Positions 43,262 to 53,985 of a DNA stretch of 64,000 nucleotides are shown one piece after another (within the stretch, counting starts at the first letter, position 1; every line of letters begins with the position of its first letter). The DNA is taken from NCBI RefSeq assembly GCF_003752585.1, contig NZ_RKHR01000006.1:277904-341903 (forward strand), in the 5' to 3' direction. The position numbers were made by a program, and so were the translations under genes. Origin of the DNA: Sinobacterium caligoides (GTDB lineage Bacteria; Pseudomonadota; Gammaproteobacteria; Pseudomonadales; Sinobacteriaceae). The notes beneath the pieces are model-generated. The model saw nothing but the letters and a program-made list of their open reading frames with translations. It was not told where the DNA came from and ran no database searches.

Positions 43262-43861
43262 TTACGGTATGTTGTCTGAGGTTTGAGTTTCGGGGATGAA
43301 GTTGTTGAGGAATACCTCACAGACCAGCAGCGGCTTACCCGAGAGCTCGAACTTAGATCGGCGTCCCCAGAGTTTGCCTTGGCCCTGTAGGTTTTCTGGT
43401 AGTAGCCGGCTATCGCTGGCGATCTGCGCCACTTCGAAGCTGTGTCGGCGCATGGACTTCTCATTAAACAGCCATTGCCCCAATGGTGTTGTTTGCAGGT
43501 ATTTGAGGGCGCGGTAGCGGCCACTCAGCGTGCTGTGTGGGATGATGCTACGGGCATAGACCCAGGGTTGATCGTGGCAGAGTAGGGCGACCTCGCGAAT
43601 CAAACAGATTTGGCGAGGAGAAATATTGAGAGCACGGGCCTCCGACAACGTGGGGCGCCCCCAGTCTTGGCGTAGCAGCTCCACTCGGAAGTGATTGTTT
43701 GAGGCACGGATCAAGCGCTGAGTAAGCGAAGACTCGTCGAGCAGCCAGCGGCGAGTAGCGGAGCAGAGGGTTTCTAACCTAAATTGGCGATGATTACGCC
43801 AATGATCGGTGTTGGGCTGGTAGTGAGATTGGCAATGATCGTAGAATATACGGGTGTTCAT
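43262..43861 (-). CDS. ubiC: Chorismate pyruvate-lyase UbiC
   Basis: 199-residue enzyme that releases pyruvate from chorismate to give 4-hydroxybenzoate, the first ubiquinone-specific step. Family features include RLETLCSATRRWLLDESSLTQRL, REVALLCHDQPWVYARSIIP and the C-terminal WGRRSKFEL followed by LLVCEVFLNNF. The ATG at MNTRIFYDHC is preferred; the open frame extends 30 codons further upstream without family similarity. It is immediately upstream of ubiA in the same orientation. The 255-base spacer to the rubredoxin gene holds the divergent promoters. Confidence 0.92.
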   Translation of the reverse strand: MNTRIFYDHCQSHYQPNTDHWRNHRQFRLETLCSATRRWLLDESSLTQRLIRASNNHFRVELLRQDWGRPTLSEARALNISPRQICLIREVALLCHDQPWVYARSIIPHSTLSGRYRALKYLQTTPLGQWLFNEKSMRRHSFEVAQIASDSRLLPENLQGQGKLWGRRSKFELSGKPLLVCEVFLNNFIPETQTSDNIP

Positions 43862-44116
43862 AGGGTGCTGCTGCCGCTGTGTTTTGGGCCTGATGGGTTC
43901 GCAATGCCGATGTTGTGATGTTAGATTGTGTGGCGCTTTCTTCGGTAACACCGTGGTAGCGGTGATCAGCTTATGTTGAGTACCCGTGTACCGATTTAAG
44001 CATGGCCGATAATAGAGTAAATTAGAGCGACAGTGTTAGCGCTGGGTAATAAAAGTTTCAGTCATGTTGAGGCCAACAGGGTCTTAGCGTGTCGTCGATA
44101 AGAAGGTAACGAGAAA

Positions 44117-45472
44117 ATGGCAAAGTGGGAATGTATCGTCTGTGGCTGGATCTACGATGAGGTAACCGGTGATCCTGAGAGTGGTGTAGCCCCAGGTACT
44201 AAGTGGGAAGACATACCTGAAGACTGGCTGTGCCCTGATTGTGGTGTTGGTAAGGACGACTTCGAACAGATCGATGGTGGCCCGGCTCCACAGGCTGAAA
44301 GCGAGGCGGAAGAAAGCAGTGTTAAGCCAATCGTTATCATTGGCACCGGCCTTGGTGGCTATAACTTGGTGAAAGAGTTACGTAAGAGCGACCAGGAAAC
44401 GCCGGTGATCATGATTACCGCCGACGATGGCCGTAGTTATTCTAAGCCTATGTTGTCGACGGGTTTTACCCGCAATACCGATGCCGATGGCCTGATGATG
44501 GCCGATGCCGGCAAGATGGCGCTGCAGTTCAACGTCAGCATCTGGACCAATACCGAGGTGACGGCCATCGATACCGCTAAACAAGTGGTGACGGCGGCGG
44601 GCGTTGAGGTTGAGTACGGTTCTCTGGTGCTGGCCTGGGGGGCCGATGTTATTCGTCCACCGATCGGTGGTGATGCGACTGATAGCGTCTTTTCTTGTAA
44701 CGATCTCGTCGACTATGCCACTTTCCGTGCGGAGCTGAAGAAGCGCAAGGCGAAGAAGGTCGTGATCATCGGTGGTGGCCTGATCGGTTGCGAGTTCACT
44801 AATGATCTACTCAATGGTGACTTTGACGTTGAGACAGTAGACCCATTGGGTTATTGCTTACCGACACTGCTGCCAGAGGCGGCGGGCAAGGCGGTACAGG
44901 CTGCGCTCGAGGAGAAAGGCGCCAAGTTCCACTTCGGTCCGCTGGTGACCGAGGTGAATAAGCAAGGTGATGCACTGGGTGTTACCCTGAACAATGGCAG
45001 TGTACTTGATGCGGATATTGTCGTCTCTGCTGTAGGTGTTCGCCCTCGCTTGGCTTTGGCGGAGCAGTCTGGCATTGCGGTGAATCGCGGTATCGTGGCC
45101 AATCGCTTGCTCGAGACTAGTGCCAATAATGTCTACACCTTAGGGGATTGTGCTGAGGTGGGTGGTAACGTGCTGTTTTATGTTGCGCCGTTGATGGCAG
45201 GCGCTCGCGCATTGGCGAAGACGCTAGCCGGCACGCCGACTGAGGTCAGCTATCCTGCGATGCCGGTCACTATCAAGACACCGGCCTGTCCGGTCGTTGT
45301 TGCGCCAGCGCCCCGTGATGCTGAGGGTGAGTGGACTATCGAGCAGTCGGGCAATGACGTGGTGGCCGAGTTCCGTAATCCACAGGGCGAGTTAATTGGC
45401 TTCGCTTTGACTGGTAAGGGAACCGCAGAGAAGGTACGCTTGCAGAAAGAGCTGCCGGCTATTATGGCCTAA
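44117..45472 (+). CDS. Rubredoxin-rubredoxin reductase fusion
   Basis: 451-residue electron-transfer protein joining two usually separate proteins. Residues 1-54 are a rubredoxin with the four iron ligands C6, C9, C39 and C42 in CIVCGW and CPDCGVGK. A short acidic Ala/Glu linker (55-68) leads to an FAD/NAD(P) reductase of the AlkT/RubB type with VIIGTGLGGYNLVKEL, VVIIGGGLIGCEFTNDL and NNVYTLGDCAE. It would pass electrons from NADH through FAD to its own rubredoxin and on to an oxygenase or peroxide-reducing partner. In Pseudomonas the homologous reductase and rubredoxins are separate neighbours in this same part of the chromosome. No AlkB is in the window. The start has SD AACGAG. Confidence 0.93.
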   Translation: MAKWECIVCGWIYDEVTGDPESGVAPGTKWEDIPEDWLCPDCGVGKDDFEQIDGGPAPQAESEAEESSVKPIVIIGTGLGGYNLVKELRKSDQETPVIMITADDGRSYSKPMLSTGFTRNTDADGLMMADAGKMALQFNVSIWTNTEVTAIDTAKQVVTAAGVEVEYGSLVLAWGADVIRPPIGGDATDSVFSCNDLVDYATFRAELKKRKAKKVVIIGGGLIGCEFTNDLLNGDFDVETVDPLGYCLPTLLPEAAGKAVQAALEEKGAKFHFGPLVTEVNKQGDALGVTLNNGSVLDADIVVSAVGVRPRLALAEQSGIAVNRGIVANRLLETSANNVYTLGDCAEVGGNVLFYVAPLMAGARALAKTLAGTPTEVSYPAMPVTIKTPACPVVVAPAPRDAEGEWTIEQSGNDVVAEFRNPQGELIGFALTGKGTAEKVRLQKELPAIMA

Positions 45473-45478
45473 GAGGCT

Positions 45479-45551
45479 TACCGCTGGGCTATCGTCTGAC
45501 GATTCCCCAGCGGTACGATAAAGGGATTTATCGCTTGCAAACTGTTGCAAG
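45479..45551. repeat. Three back-to-back hairpins between the rubredoxin fusion and hup
   Basis: Three inverted repeats abut without spacer. First, TACCGCTGGG (45479-45488) / CCCAGCGGTA (45506-45515) with an inner stem ATCGT (45491-45495) / ACGAT (45499-45503). Second, CGATAAA (45516-45522) / TTTATCG (45527-45533). Third, CTTGCAA (45534-45540) / TTGCAAG (45545-45551). All arms are perfect. No T-run follows the third. It begins six bases after the reductase stop. It could be a structured 3' UTR, a small RNA or protein-binding dyads. Confidence 0.8.
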
Positions 45552-45683
45552 CACATTACAAACTCGTTAACTTGTATAGCGATATTAAATCCGTCATGAC
45601 TGCACTGTCACTAGCATTGCCAAGCATGATATCGATTTCTCAGATCCATAAGAATTAAAAGACAAAAACCAAGGAGTTGTACT

Positions 45684-45956
45684 ATGCGTAAGCCAGAATT
45701 GGTTGCCGCGATTGCCGATAAGGCTGATTTAAGCCAAGAAAAAGCTGCCCAGGCCCTGACCGCTATCCTCGATGAGATGACGACGGCGCTGAGTCGTGAC
45801 GAAAGTATTTCATTAGTTGGCTTTGGTACGTTTGAGCAGCGTCACCGTGCGGCACGTACCGGCAAGAACCCACAGACCGGTGAGCCTATCGAAATTAAGG
45901 CGAGTAATACCGTGGGGTTCAAACCAGGCAAAGCATTGAAAGAAAAAATTGCCTAA
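45684..45956 (+). CDS. hup: HU family DNA-binding protein
   Basis: 90-residue nucleoid protein of the HU-beta type. The dimerising helices open with MRKPELVAAIADKADLSQ, the signature VGFGTFEQRHRAARTGKNPQTGE covers the body and start of the DNA-binding arm, and the end is VGFKPGKALKEKIA. SD AAGGAG is ideal. It is monocistronic, with a terminator directly after. Confidence 0.95.
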   Translation: MRKPELVAAIADKADLSQEKAAQALTAILDEMTTALSRDESISLVGFGTFEQRHRAARTGKNPQTGEPIEIKASNTVGFKPGKALKEKIA

Positions 45957-45981
45957 CGATAACGATATGTTTGGCAATAAG

Positions 45982-46010
45982 AGAGCGGCTTAGGCCGCTC
46001 TTTTCTTTTC
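45982..46010 (+). terminator. Intrinsic terminator of hup
   Basis: AGAGCGGC (45982-45989) pairs with GCCGCTCT (45994-46001), with loop TTAG, followed by TTTCTTTTC. Perfect eight-base GC-rich stem. Confidence 0.88.
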
Positions 46011-46020
46011 TGTAATAAAC

Positions 46021-48099
46021 CTAGGCATGCCCGTAGCGTGTCGCCTCTGGTAGCCAGCGCGTGACCACTCCCTCGATACACTCCGGGTGGCGGCTGACGA
46101 GCTCCTCTGCCGCCTGTTTTACCGGCTCAAGTAAGCTACTGTCACGGCTAAGGTCGGCGACCTTAAACTGCATCAGGCCCGTCTGTCGAGTCCCGAGCAC
46201 CTCCCCAGGACCGCGTAACTCGAGGTCTTTTTCGGCGATATAGAAGCCGTCGTTACTCTGTCGCATCGCCAGTAGTCGTTCTTTGCCCTGCTTCGACAAC
46301 GGTGTCTGATACATCAGTACGCAGTGGCTGGCGACGGAGCCACGGCCCACTCGGCCGCGTAGCTGGTGCAGCTGTGCGAGGCCGAGGCGCTCGGGGTTCT
46401 CGATTATCATCAGGCTAGCGTTGGGCACATCGACGCCGACCTCGATGACGGTAGTGGCGACGAGTAGTTGCAGCTCATGGGCCTTGAAGCGTGCCATGAT
46501 ATCGGCTTTCTCTTGCGCCTTGAGTCGCCCGTGTACGAGCCCGACAGCGAGTCCGTTGAGCTGTTTGGTTAGCTCTGCGTAGGTGTCTTCGGCGGCCTGT
46601 GCCTGCAGCTGGTCGGACTCTTCGATGAGGGTACAGACCCAGTAGGCCTGCCGGCCATCTCGGCAGCTCTCGCGAATTCGCTCGATCACCGCATCGCGCT
46701 TATTGTTGGCCATGACCACGGTATTGACCGGTGTGCGCCCGGGAGGAAGCTCGTCGATGATAGAGCAATCGAGGTCGGCATAGGCGCTCATTGCCAGGGT
46801 ACGGGGTATCGGTGTGGCGGTCATGATTAATTGATGGGGGTAGCGCCCTAGGTGGGCACCTTTTTCACGCAGGGCGAGCCGTTGATGGACGCCGAAGCGG
46901 TGTTGCTCGTCGATGATCGCGAGGCCGAGCTTGGCGAAGTGAACCTCCTCCTGAAAGAGTGCGTGGGTGCCGACGATGACCTTGGCCTCACCGCTACTAA
47001 TCAGTTTGAGTTGGTCCTGGCGCTTCTTGCCTTTGACTCTGCCGCTGAGCCAGCCAACTTTGACGCCGAGTGGTGTAAACCAGTTACTGAAGTTGTGCAG
47101 ATGCTGCTCTGCTAATATTTCGGTGGGTGCCATGATCGCGACTTGGTAGTCGCTGCTGATGGCGGCGCAGGCCGCAATGGCGGCGATGACGGTTTTACCC
47201 GAGCCAACATCGCCCTGTACTAATCTCAGCATTGGCAGTTCACTGGCAATGTCGGTAAGAATTTCGTTTTGTACCTTCTGTTGGGCATTGGTTAGGGCAA
47301 AGGGAAGACCGTCGAGAAAGCGTGGCAGCAGCTCGCCCTGCATGTTCAGTCGTGGTGCCGGTTGCTGTTGAGCGATATTGCGTAACTGCAGCAGGCTGAG
47401 GTGGTGTGCCATTAGCTCCTCGAAGGCCAGGCGCTGCTGGATGGGGTGTTGGCCGGCGGCTAGTAATGTCATGTCCGCGTCGACAGGGGGGTGGTGCAGA
47501 AACCGTATCGCCTCCGCTAAGCTGGTGGTCGCTATGGGCCCGATATCGCGTGGTAGCCATTCGCGCAGCTGTTGTGGGCCGAGCATTGTCAGGGCTTGCT
47601 TGACCAGCTTGCGCCAGCCGGCCTGATGCATGCCCTCGGTCGAGGGGTAGACCGGGGTTAATTGCTCGGGTTGGTCGATGGTATAGGCGCTGTCGATTAG
47701 CTGGTATTCGGGGTGGTAGAACTCGATGCCACTGGCGCCTCGCCTCGCCTCGCCAAAGCAACGCAGCCGGTCGCCAGTAGTGAGGTTGTTTTTCTGACTT
47801 GCGGTGAAGTGGAAGAAGCGCAGCGTTGCTAGGCCGGTACGATCTTGGATTTTACAAACGAGGCTGCGGCGTCGCCCCATGACGACGCTACACCCCTTAA
47901 TCTCCCCCTCAATGACGGCCTCGACGCCGACCTGTACACTGGCAAGCGGGGTGACGCGGGAGCGATCCTGATAGCGCATAGGCAGGTGAAACAGCACGTC
48001 TTGTATGCTTATTACGCCGACTTTGGCCAGTTTCTCCGCTACCTTTGGGCCAACGCCCTTGAGTGTGGCAACGGGTATTTGATCGAGGCTCTGAGTCAT
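46021..48099 (-). CDS. recG: ATP-dependent DNA helicase RecG
   Basis: 692-residue branched-DNA helicase that remodels stalled forks and Holliday junctions. The N-terminal wedge/OB domain is followed by Walker A QGDVGSGKTVIAAIAA, the DEAD-type box IIDEQHRFGVHQR, TATPIPRTLA, and the C-terminal helicase half with VATTVIEVGVDVPNASLM and QLHQLRGRVGRG. I use the ATG at MTQSLDQIPVATLKGVG, which matches RecG; the frame is open 32 codons further upstream without similarity. Position next to the hup terminator and near spoT fits the Pseudomonas order. Confidence 0.96.
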   Translation of the reverse strand: MTQSLDQIPVATLKGVGPKVAEKLAKVGVISIQDVLFHLPMRYQDRSRVTPLASVQVGVEAVIEGEIKGCSVVMGRRRSLVCKIQDRTGLATLRFFHFTASQKNNLTTGDRLRCFGEARRGASGIEFYHPEYQLIDSAYTIDQPEQLTPVYPSTEGMHQAGWRKLVKQALTMLGPQQLREWLPRDIGPIATTSLAEAIRFLHHPPVDADMTLLAAGQHPIQQRLAFEELMAHHLSLLQLRNIAQQQPAPRLNMQGELLPRFLDGLPFALTNAQQKVQNEILTDIASELPMLRLVQGDVGSGKTVIAAIAACAAISSDYQVAIMAPTEILAEQHLHNFSNWFTPLGVKVGWLSGRVKGKKRQDQLKLISSGEAKVIVGTHALFQEEVHFAKLGLAIIDEQHRFGVHQRLALREKGAHLGRYPHQLIMTATPIPRTLAMSAYADLDCSIIDELPPGRTPVNTVVMANNKRDAVIERIRESCRDGRQAYWVCTLIEESDQLQAQAAEDTYAELTKQLNGLAVGLVHGRLKAQEKADIMARFKAHELQLLVATTVIEVGVDVPNASLMIIENPERLGLAQLHQLRGRVGRGSVASHCVLMYQTPLSKQGKERLLAMRQSNDGFYIAEKDLELRGPGEVLGTRQTGLMQFKVADLSRDSSLLEPVKQAAEELVSRHPECIEGVVTRWLPEATRYGHA

Positions 48100-48241
48100 A
48101 GTGCTGGACCGCGATGAAGTAATCGAGTGATGGGCGATATCTCTGTAAGATGGAACAGAGAATCTAAAATAACACTGGATATATCCACAGTTCAACTATC
48201 TTTAGGGCATGCTGTGGGCTGTGGTGGCAAAGGAGGGAGTA

Positions 48242-49102
48242 ATGGCGCGCATTTTAATTGTTGGCTGTGGTCGGCTGGGTATCATGGTGGGTGATCAGCT
48301 GCTGCGGCAGGGACACGAAGTAACGGGCCTGCGTCGTCATCCGGAGCAATTGCCGCAGGGGTTCTTTGCCGTTGCGGCCGATATTACAGACCCGGCGAGC
48401 TTAGCGGGCTTGGCGAGGCAGTGCTTTGACTATGTGTTGGTGGCGACGACGGCGGGAGAGTTTAATGATCAGGCTTATCGGCGGGTCTATGTTGAGGGGC
48501 TAGGGCACCTACTTGCGGCTTTAAGTAAACCGATAAAACGGCTTTTTCTGGTGTCGAGCACCAGCGTCTACCACCAGAGTGCGGGTGAGTGGGTCGATGA
48601 GGCCTCCGTAACACAGCCGAGTAGTTTCTCTGGGGTGCGTCAGCTCGAGGCGGAGGCTCTGGCTCAAGAGAGCTCTATACCGGTGACGGTGATTCGTTTC
48701 TCGGGCATCTATGGTCCCGGGCGCTACCGCTTGATTGAGCAGGTGTTGCATGGCCAGGGCGCAAGCGGCGAACTCTATACTAATCGTATTCATATCGACG
48801 ACTGCAGTGCCGTGATCTGTCATTTGTTGGCGTTGAGTGAGCGAGGCGATGAGGGTGATGATCAGCTTTATGTTGCGACAGACCATCTACCGGTGACCAT
48901 GCTGACGATCAAACAGTGGTTGGCAGTACAGTTGGGCGTTGAGGGGGGCACTTTATCAGCAGCAAGTGTTGCTAATCGACGCTCGAGTAAAAAGCTGAGC
49001 AACAGTAAGTTACTCGCAACGGGTTACCGTTTCCTTTACCCGAGCTATCTTGAGGGTTATAGCCAGGTGTTAGAGGGGTGGCGACAGCAACATAGGTTAT
49101 GA
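48242..49102 (+). CDS. YeeZ-like NAD(P)-binding epimerase-fold protein
   Basis: 286-residue extended-SDR-like protein. The cofactor motif is ILIVGCGRLGIMVG; FLVSSTSVYHQSAGEWVDE and RFSGIYGPGRYRLI follow, as in E. coli YeeZ. The classical YxxxK pair is not evident (SGVRQLEAEAL stands in its place), so it may be a non-enzymatic or modified member. ATG 48242 has an excellent SD AAGGAGGG; the frame extends 11 codons further upstream. Function is unknown. Monocistronic and convergent with ridA. Confidence 0.8.
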   Translation: MARILIVGCGRLGIMVGDQLLRQGHEVTGLRRHPEQLPQGFFAVAADITDPASLAGLARQCFDYVLVATTAGEFNDQAYRRVYVEGLGHLLAALSKPIKRLFLVSSTSVYHQSAGEWVDEASVTQPSSFSGVRQLEAEALAQESSIPVTVIRFSGIYGPGRYRLIEQVLHGQGASGELYTNRIHIDDCSAVICHLLALSERGDEGDDQLYVATDHLPVTMLTIKQWLAVQLGVEGGTLSAASVANRRSSKKLSNSKLLATGYRFLYPSYLEGYSQVLEGWRQQHRL

Positions 49103-49148
49103 GAGGCAGAGTGGGCCATGCTGACGGTTGCAGCAGGCCCAGCAAAAG

Positions 49149-49532
49149 TTATAGCACGAGAATCATTTCAATCTCGACGGGGACACCCTTGGGGAGGGCG
49201 GCAACTTGCACACAGGCGCGTGCAGGGTAAGGTTGCTCGAAATAGCTTTCCATGACCTGATTGACGGCGCTAAAGTCGTTGAGGTCGGTGAGTGATATGT
49301 TGACCTTAACGGCATCTTTGAAGGTGCCGCCGGCGGCCTCAGCAATCGCCTTGAGGTTGTCAAAAACCTGTCTGGTTTGTGCTGTGATGTCACCCTCTAC
49401 GAGTTCCATGGTGCCGGGGATAAAAGGGATTTGACCGGAGATGTAGACGGTATTGTCGGCTTTGACGGCCTGCGAGTATGGGCCGATAGCGGCCGGTGCG
49501 TTTGAGGTGTTGATGGCGGCTTTATTACTCAC
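49149..49532 (-). CDS. ridA: RidA family enamine/imine deaminase
   Basis: 127-residue trimeric enzyme that hydrolyses reactive 2-aminoacrylate and related imines. The family signature [21 protein letters not shown] contains the catalytic Arg, and [14 protein letters not shown] the N-terminal part of the active site. The GTG start gives [15 protein letters not shown]. It lies 75 bases after spoT with a strong terminator between, so it is probably transcribed separately. The spoT-ridA order is the Pseudomonas one. Confidence 0.93.
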   Translation of the reverse strand: MSNKAAINTSNAPAAIGPYSQAVKADNTVYISGQIPFIPGTMELVEGDITAQTRQVFDNLKAIAEAAGGTFKDAVKVNISLTDLNDFSAVNQVMESYFEQPYPARACVQVAALPKGVPVEIEMILVL

Positions 49533-49551
49533 GTGTGAACTCTCTATGCTG

Positions 49552-49587
49552 TGGTGAAAAGAAAGAGCCCAGCAGTGGGCTGGGCTC
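49552..49587 (-). terminator. Intrinsic terminator of spoT
   Basis: GAGCCCAGC (49565-49573) pairs perfectly with GCTGGGCTC (49579-49587), with a 5-base loop. On the minus strand, just after the spoT stop, the stem is followed by TTTCTTTTC. Confidence 0.88.
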
Positions 49588-49607
49588 GTTGATTCGCTAG
49601 GGGCTGA

Positions 49608-51722
49608 TTAGTGTTGTACGCGGTTAACCTTTACGGTCCCTTTGATTGCTCGGATGTGCTTGATGACGCGGGCCAGGTGGATGCGGTCACGGACGGTGAC
49701 GGAGATGCGCATAGTGGTGAACTGTGCATCGCTTTCGCCGGTGGTGATCTTATCAATATTGGCCTCGAGTGCATTAATGCGTGTCGCCAATAAGGCGAGC
49801 ATGCCGCGGCGATTCTCCAGTTGCAGGCGCAATTCGGCCATAAACTCGCCCTGTACTTCGCTGGCCCAGTTGAGCGGAATGCATTTGTTGGGGTTGTGGC
49901 GAATCTCGTCGATGTTGGTACAGCGATCGCGATGCACGACGATGCCTCGGCCGGCGCTGATGTGGCCGACGATTGAGTCACCAGGAATAGGCGAACAGCA
50001 ACGTGAGTAGCTAATGATCAGGCCTTCGGTGCCGGAGATGACAACGGGCTCAATGCTCCTATTAATGCTGCCATCACTGCCCATATTCTGGATCAGGGTC
50101 TGTGCGGTGAGGAAGGCGACACGATTACCGAGGCCGATATCTTCCAGCATCATGTCGAAGTTGCTGTGCCCGCTCTGCGCCAATAGCGGCTCGATCTGCT
50201 GAGCCGTGAGGTCGTCGAGGCTAGTGCCTAAATTGTTCAGGGCCTTCTCTAGTAGCTTGCGGCCCAGGGAGATCGATTGGGCGTGTCGCTTGGTCTTGAG
50301 GAAGTGACGTATGGTTGAGCGAGCCTTACCGGTAGTGACGAAGCTGAGCCAAGTCGGGGCAGGTTGTGCCGAGGGCGAGGTGATGATTTCGACGGTTTGG
50401 CCATTCTGTAGCGGTTCCGACAACGATGATAGTCGCTTGTTGAGGCGAGCGGCGACGCAGCTATTGCCGATATCAGTGTGCACGGCGTAGGCGAAGTCGA
50501 GCGCGGTAGCACCCTTAGGCAGCTCCATGATCTTACCCTTTGGTGTAAAGACATAGACTTCGTCGGGGAATAAGTCGATCTTCACGTTCTCGATAAACTC
50601 GAGCGGGTTGCCTGCGGTCTGTTGAATCTCCAGGAGTCCCTGCACCCATTTGCGCGCTTGAGCATGGCTCACCGATAATGGCGCATCCTCATCCGTTTTA
50701 TAGAGCCAGTGCGCAGCAATACCATTATTGGCCATTTCTTCCATATCGCGGGTGCGGATCTGTACCTCGATAGGGATGCCGTGGGGACCGAATAAAACGG
50801 TGTGCAGCGATTGGTAACCGTTTGACTTAGGGATGGCGATATAATCTTTGAACTGCTCGGGCACCGGCTTGTAGAGACTGTGGATTACGCCAAGAGCGCG
50901 ATAGCAGCGGTCGACATCGTCGACGATGACGCGGAAGGCAAATACATCCATGATCTCTGAGAAGGATTTGTGCTTGGCGCGCATCTTCTGATAGATGCCA
51001 TAGAGGTGCTTCTCGCGACCGATGACCTCGGCGCGGTGACCAAGCTCTTCGAGGCGTTCGGCGATGGTGACTCGAGTCTTGGCGATGAGCTCGCTGCGGT
51101 TGCCGCGAGTGGCGTCGACGGCGGCCTTGACGCGGGTGGAGCGCATCGGGTGGAGCGCCTGGAAGCCGAGCTCTTCGAACTCAAGCCTAAACTCATTCAT
51201 GCCAAGGCGATTGGCAATCGGTGCGTAGATTTCCAGCGTCTCTTTGGCGATGCGGCGCTTCTTCTCTGGTCGCAGTACGCCGAGTGTGCGCATGTTATGC
51301 AAGCGGTCGGCGAGTTTGACGAGAATGACGCGGATGTCTTTGGCCATGGCCAAGGCCATCTTTTGGAAATTCTCCGCCTGTTGCTCGGCGCGGGTTTCGA
51401 AGGTGATCTGAGTCAGCTTTGAAACGCCGTCGACCAAATCGGCGACGGTCTCACCAAACTGTTCGATCAGTGCCTGCTTTTCTATGCCGGTATCTTCGAT
51501 GACGTCGTGCAGCATCGCGGCCATTAGGCTCTGATGATCCATGTGCATCTCTGAGAGAATGCTGGCGACGGCAAGGGGATGGGTGACATAGGGTTCGCCA
51601 CTGCGGCGCAGCTGGCCATCGTGGGCTTGTTCCGCGTAAAAATAGGCACGACGAACTTGCTGGATCTGCTCCGGCTCGAGATATTCGGAAAGATTCTCGG
51701 TAAGAGATGCTATGTTCTGCAC
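49608..51722 (-). CDS. spoT: Bifunctional (p)ppGpp synthetase/hydrolase SpoT
   Basis: 704-residue stringent-response enzyme, matching E. coli SpoT length. The HD hydrolase domain has YVTHPLAVASILSEM and MLHDVIEDTGIE. The synthetase has FAFRVIVDDVDRCYRALGVIHSLYKP (in two parts around VDD) and YIAIPKSNGYQSLHT. The TGS domain begins VYVFTPKGKIMELPKGAT, and the C-terminal ACT domain ends the protein (GTVKVNRVQH). The presence of the HD motif suggests hydrolase activity is retained. GTG 51722 has SD GGGG. It lies 141 bases after rpoZ in the same direction, with a hairpin between. Confidence 0.96.
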   Translation of the reverse strand: MQNIASLTENLSEYLEPEQIQQVRRAYFYAEQAHDGQLRRSGEPYVTHPLAVASILSEMHMDHQSLMAAMLHDVIEDTGIEKQALIEQFGETVADLVDGVSKLTQITFETRAEQQAENFQKMALAMAKDIRVILVKLADRLHNMRTLGVLRPEKKRRIAKETLEIYAPIANRLGMNEFRLEFEELGFQALHPMRSTRVKAAVDATRGNRSELIAKTRVTIAERLEELGHRAEVIGREKHLYGIYQKMRAKHKSFSEIMDVFAFRVIVDDVDRCYRALGVIHSLYKPVPEQFKDYIAIPKSNGYQSLHTVLFGPHGIPIEVQIRTRDMEEMANNGIAAHWLYKTDEDAPLSVSHAQARKWVQGLLEIQQTAGNPLEFIENVKIDLFPDEVYVFTPKGKIMELPKGATALDFAYAVHTDIGNSCVAARLNKRLSSLSEPLQNGQTVEIITSPSAQPAPTWLSFVTTGKARSTIRHFLKTKRHAQSISLGRKLLEKALNNLGTSLDDLTAQQIEPLLAQSGHSNFDMMLEDIGLGNRVAFLTAQTLIQNMGSDGSINRSIEPVVISGTEGLIISYSRCCSPIPGDSIVGHISAGRGIVVHRDRCTNIDEIRHNPNKCIPLNWASEVQGEFMAELRLQLENRRGMLALLATRINALEANIDKITTGESDAQFTTMRISVTVRDRIHLARVIKHIRAIKGTVKVNRVQH

Positions 51723-51825
51723 TAGTGCCCCATATCGATACGGTTATCGCATACTACTTATAATCAGATGACCTGTATTAAACCATTTGCACTATATTAC
51801 AGCGTAAAACGGAATATCAGTATAG

Positions 51826-51853
51826 TGATGACGGTACATCATTACCGTCATCA
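51826..51853. repeat. Hairpin between rpoZ and spoT
   Basis: TGATGACGGTA (51826-51836) and TACCGTCATCA (51843-51853) form a perfect 11-bp stem with a 6-base loop, 10 bases after the rpoZ stop. No T-run follows on the minus strand. It may be a weak attenuator, processing site or RNA stabiliser within the operon. Confidence 0.65.
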
Positions 51854-51863
51854 TTGCTCGATA

Positions 51864-52124
51864 TTATAGCCTTTCGTCGGCGGCAAATTCAGCTTCGGCC
51901 TCAGCAAAAGCTTCCTGACGCTCTTCTTCAGCCATCTTGTCATGGGTGGTGAGGCCCTTGGCGATTTCGCGCAGGGCAATAACGGTCGCCTTGTCTGAAT
52001 CTTCTTCCACCTTAGGCTCTTTACCGCCGGTAGCTAGTTGGCGTGCACGCTTGCTAGACACCATGACCAATTGAAAGCGGTTTTCAACGTGATCTAAACA
52101 ATCTTCTACAGTAACTCGTGCCAT
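51864..52124 (-). CDS. rpoZ: RNA polymerase omega subunit
   Basis: 86-residue omega subunit. The family opening [20 protein letters not shown] (read through [13 protein letters not shown]) is unmistakable; the acidic C-terminal half is variable, as usual. Omega assists RNA polymerase assembly and forms part of ppGpp site 1. It lies between gmk and spoT, the conserved order. Confidence 0.96.
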   Translation of the reverse strand: MARVTVEDCLDHVENRFQLVMVSSKRARQLATGGKEPKVEEDSDKATVIALREIAKGLTTHDKMAEEERQEAFAEAEAEFAADERL

Positions 52125-52195
52125 AATTTTCTCGCGATATTGGATAGAGGTGGCCCCCCAAAAGATAGTCTGTAGGGCCCAATTGGAGGATTATA

Positions 52196-52260
52196 CAAAA
52201 AACGACGGCGACTGCCTAATATTGGTTGAATATTAGTCGATAGTATTTCCTATGTCGCCG
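52196..52260 (-). terminator. Probable terminator between gmk and rpoZ
   Basis: On the minus strand, six bases after the gmk stop, an outer stem CGGCGAC (52206-52212) / GTCGCCG (52254-52260) encloses an inner stem CTAATATT (52216-52223) / AATATTAG (52229-52236). Six T follow (A-run 52197-52202 on the plus strand). This would separate gmk from rpoZ transcription at least partly. Confidence 0.55.
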
Positions 52261-52266
52261 ACGCGC

Positions 52267-53777
<1,511 letters not shown>

Positions 53778-53985
53778 CGGCAAGATCGATGTCCCGGTTG
53801 ATATCATTGGCAGGAGAGTTGACCGCCCATTTTAACTCAGCTTGCCGGTGCTTCCTATCCCATCGTGGCAATGAGGGCTAAATAGTTGTCGTGTTGTCTC
53901 GTGAAAGTGAGCTTTAGCAGTCGTAGCTAGCTTCGCGTATACTGTGCTGCCATTTCTTATCGTACTAACTACGAGGTATTCTCCC

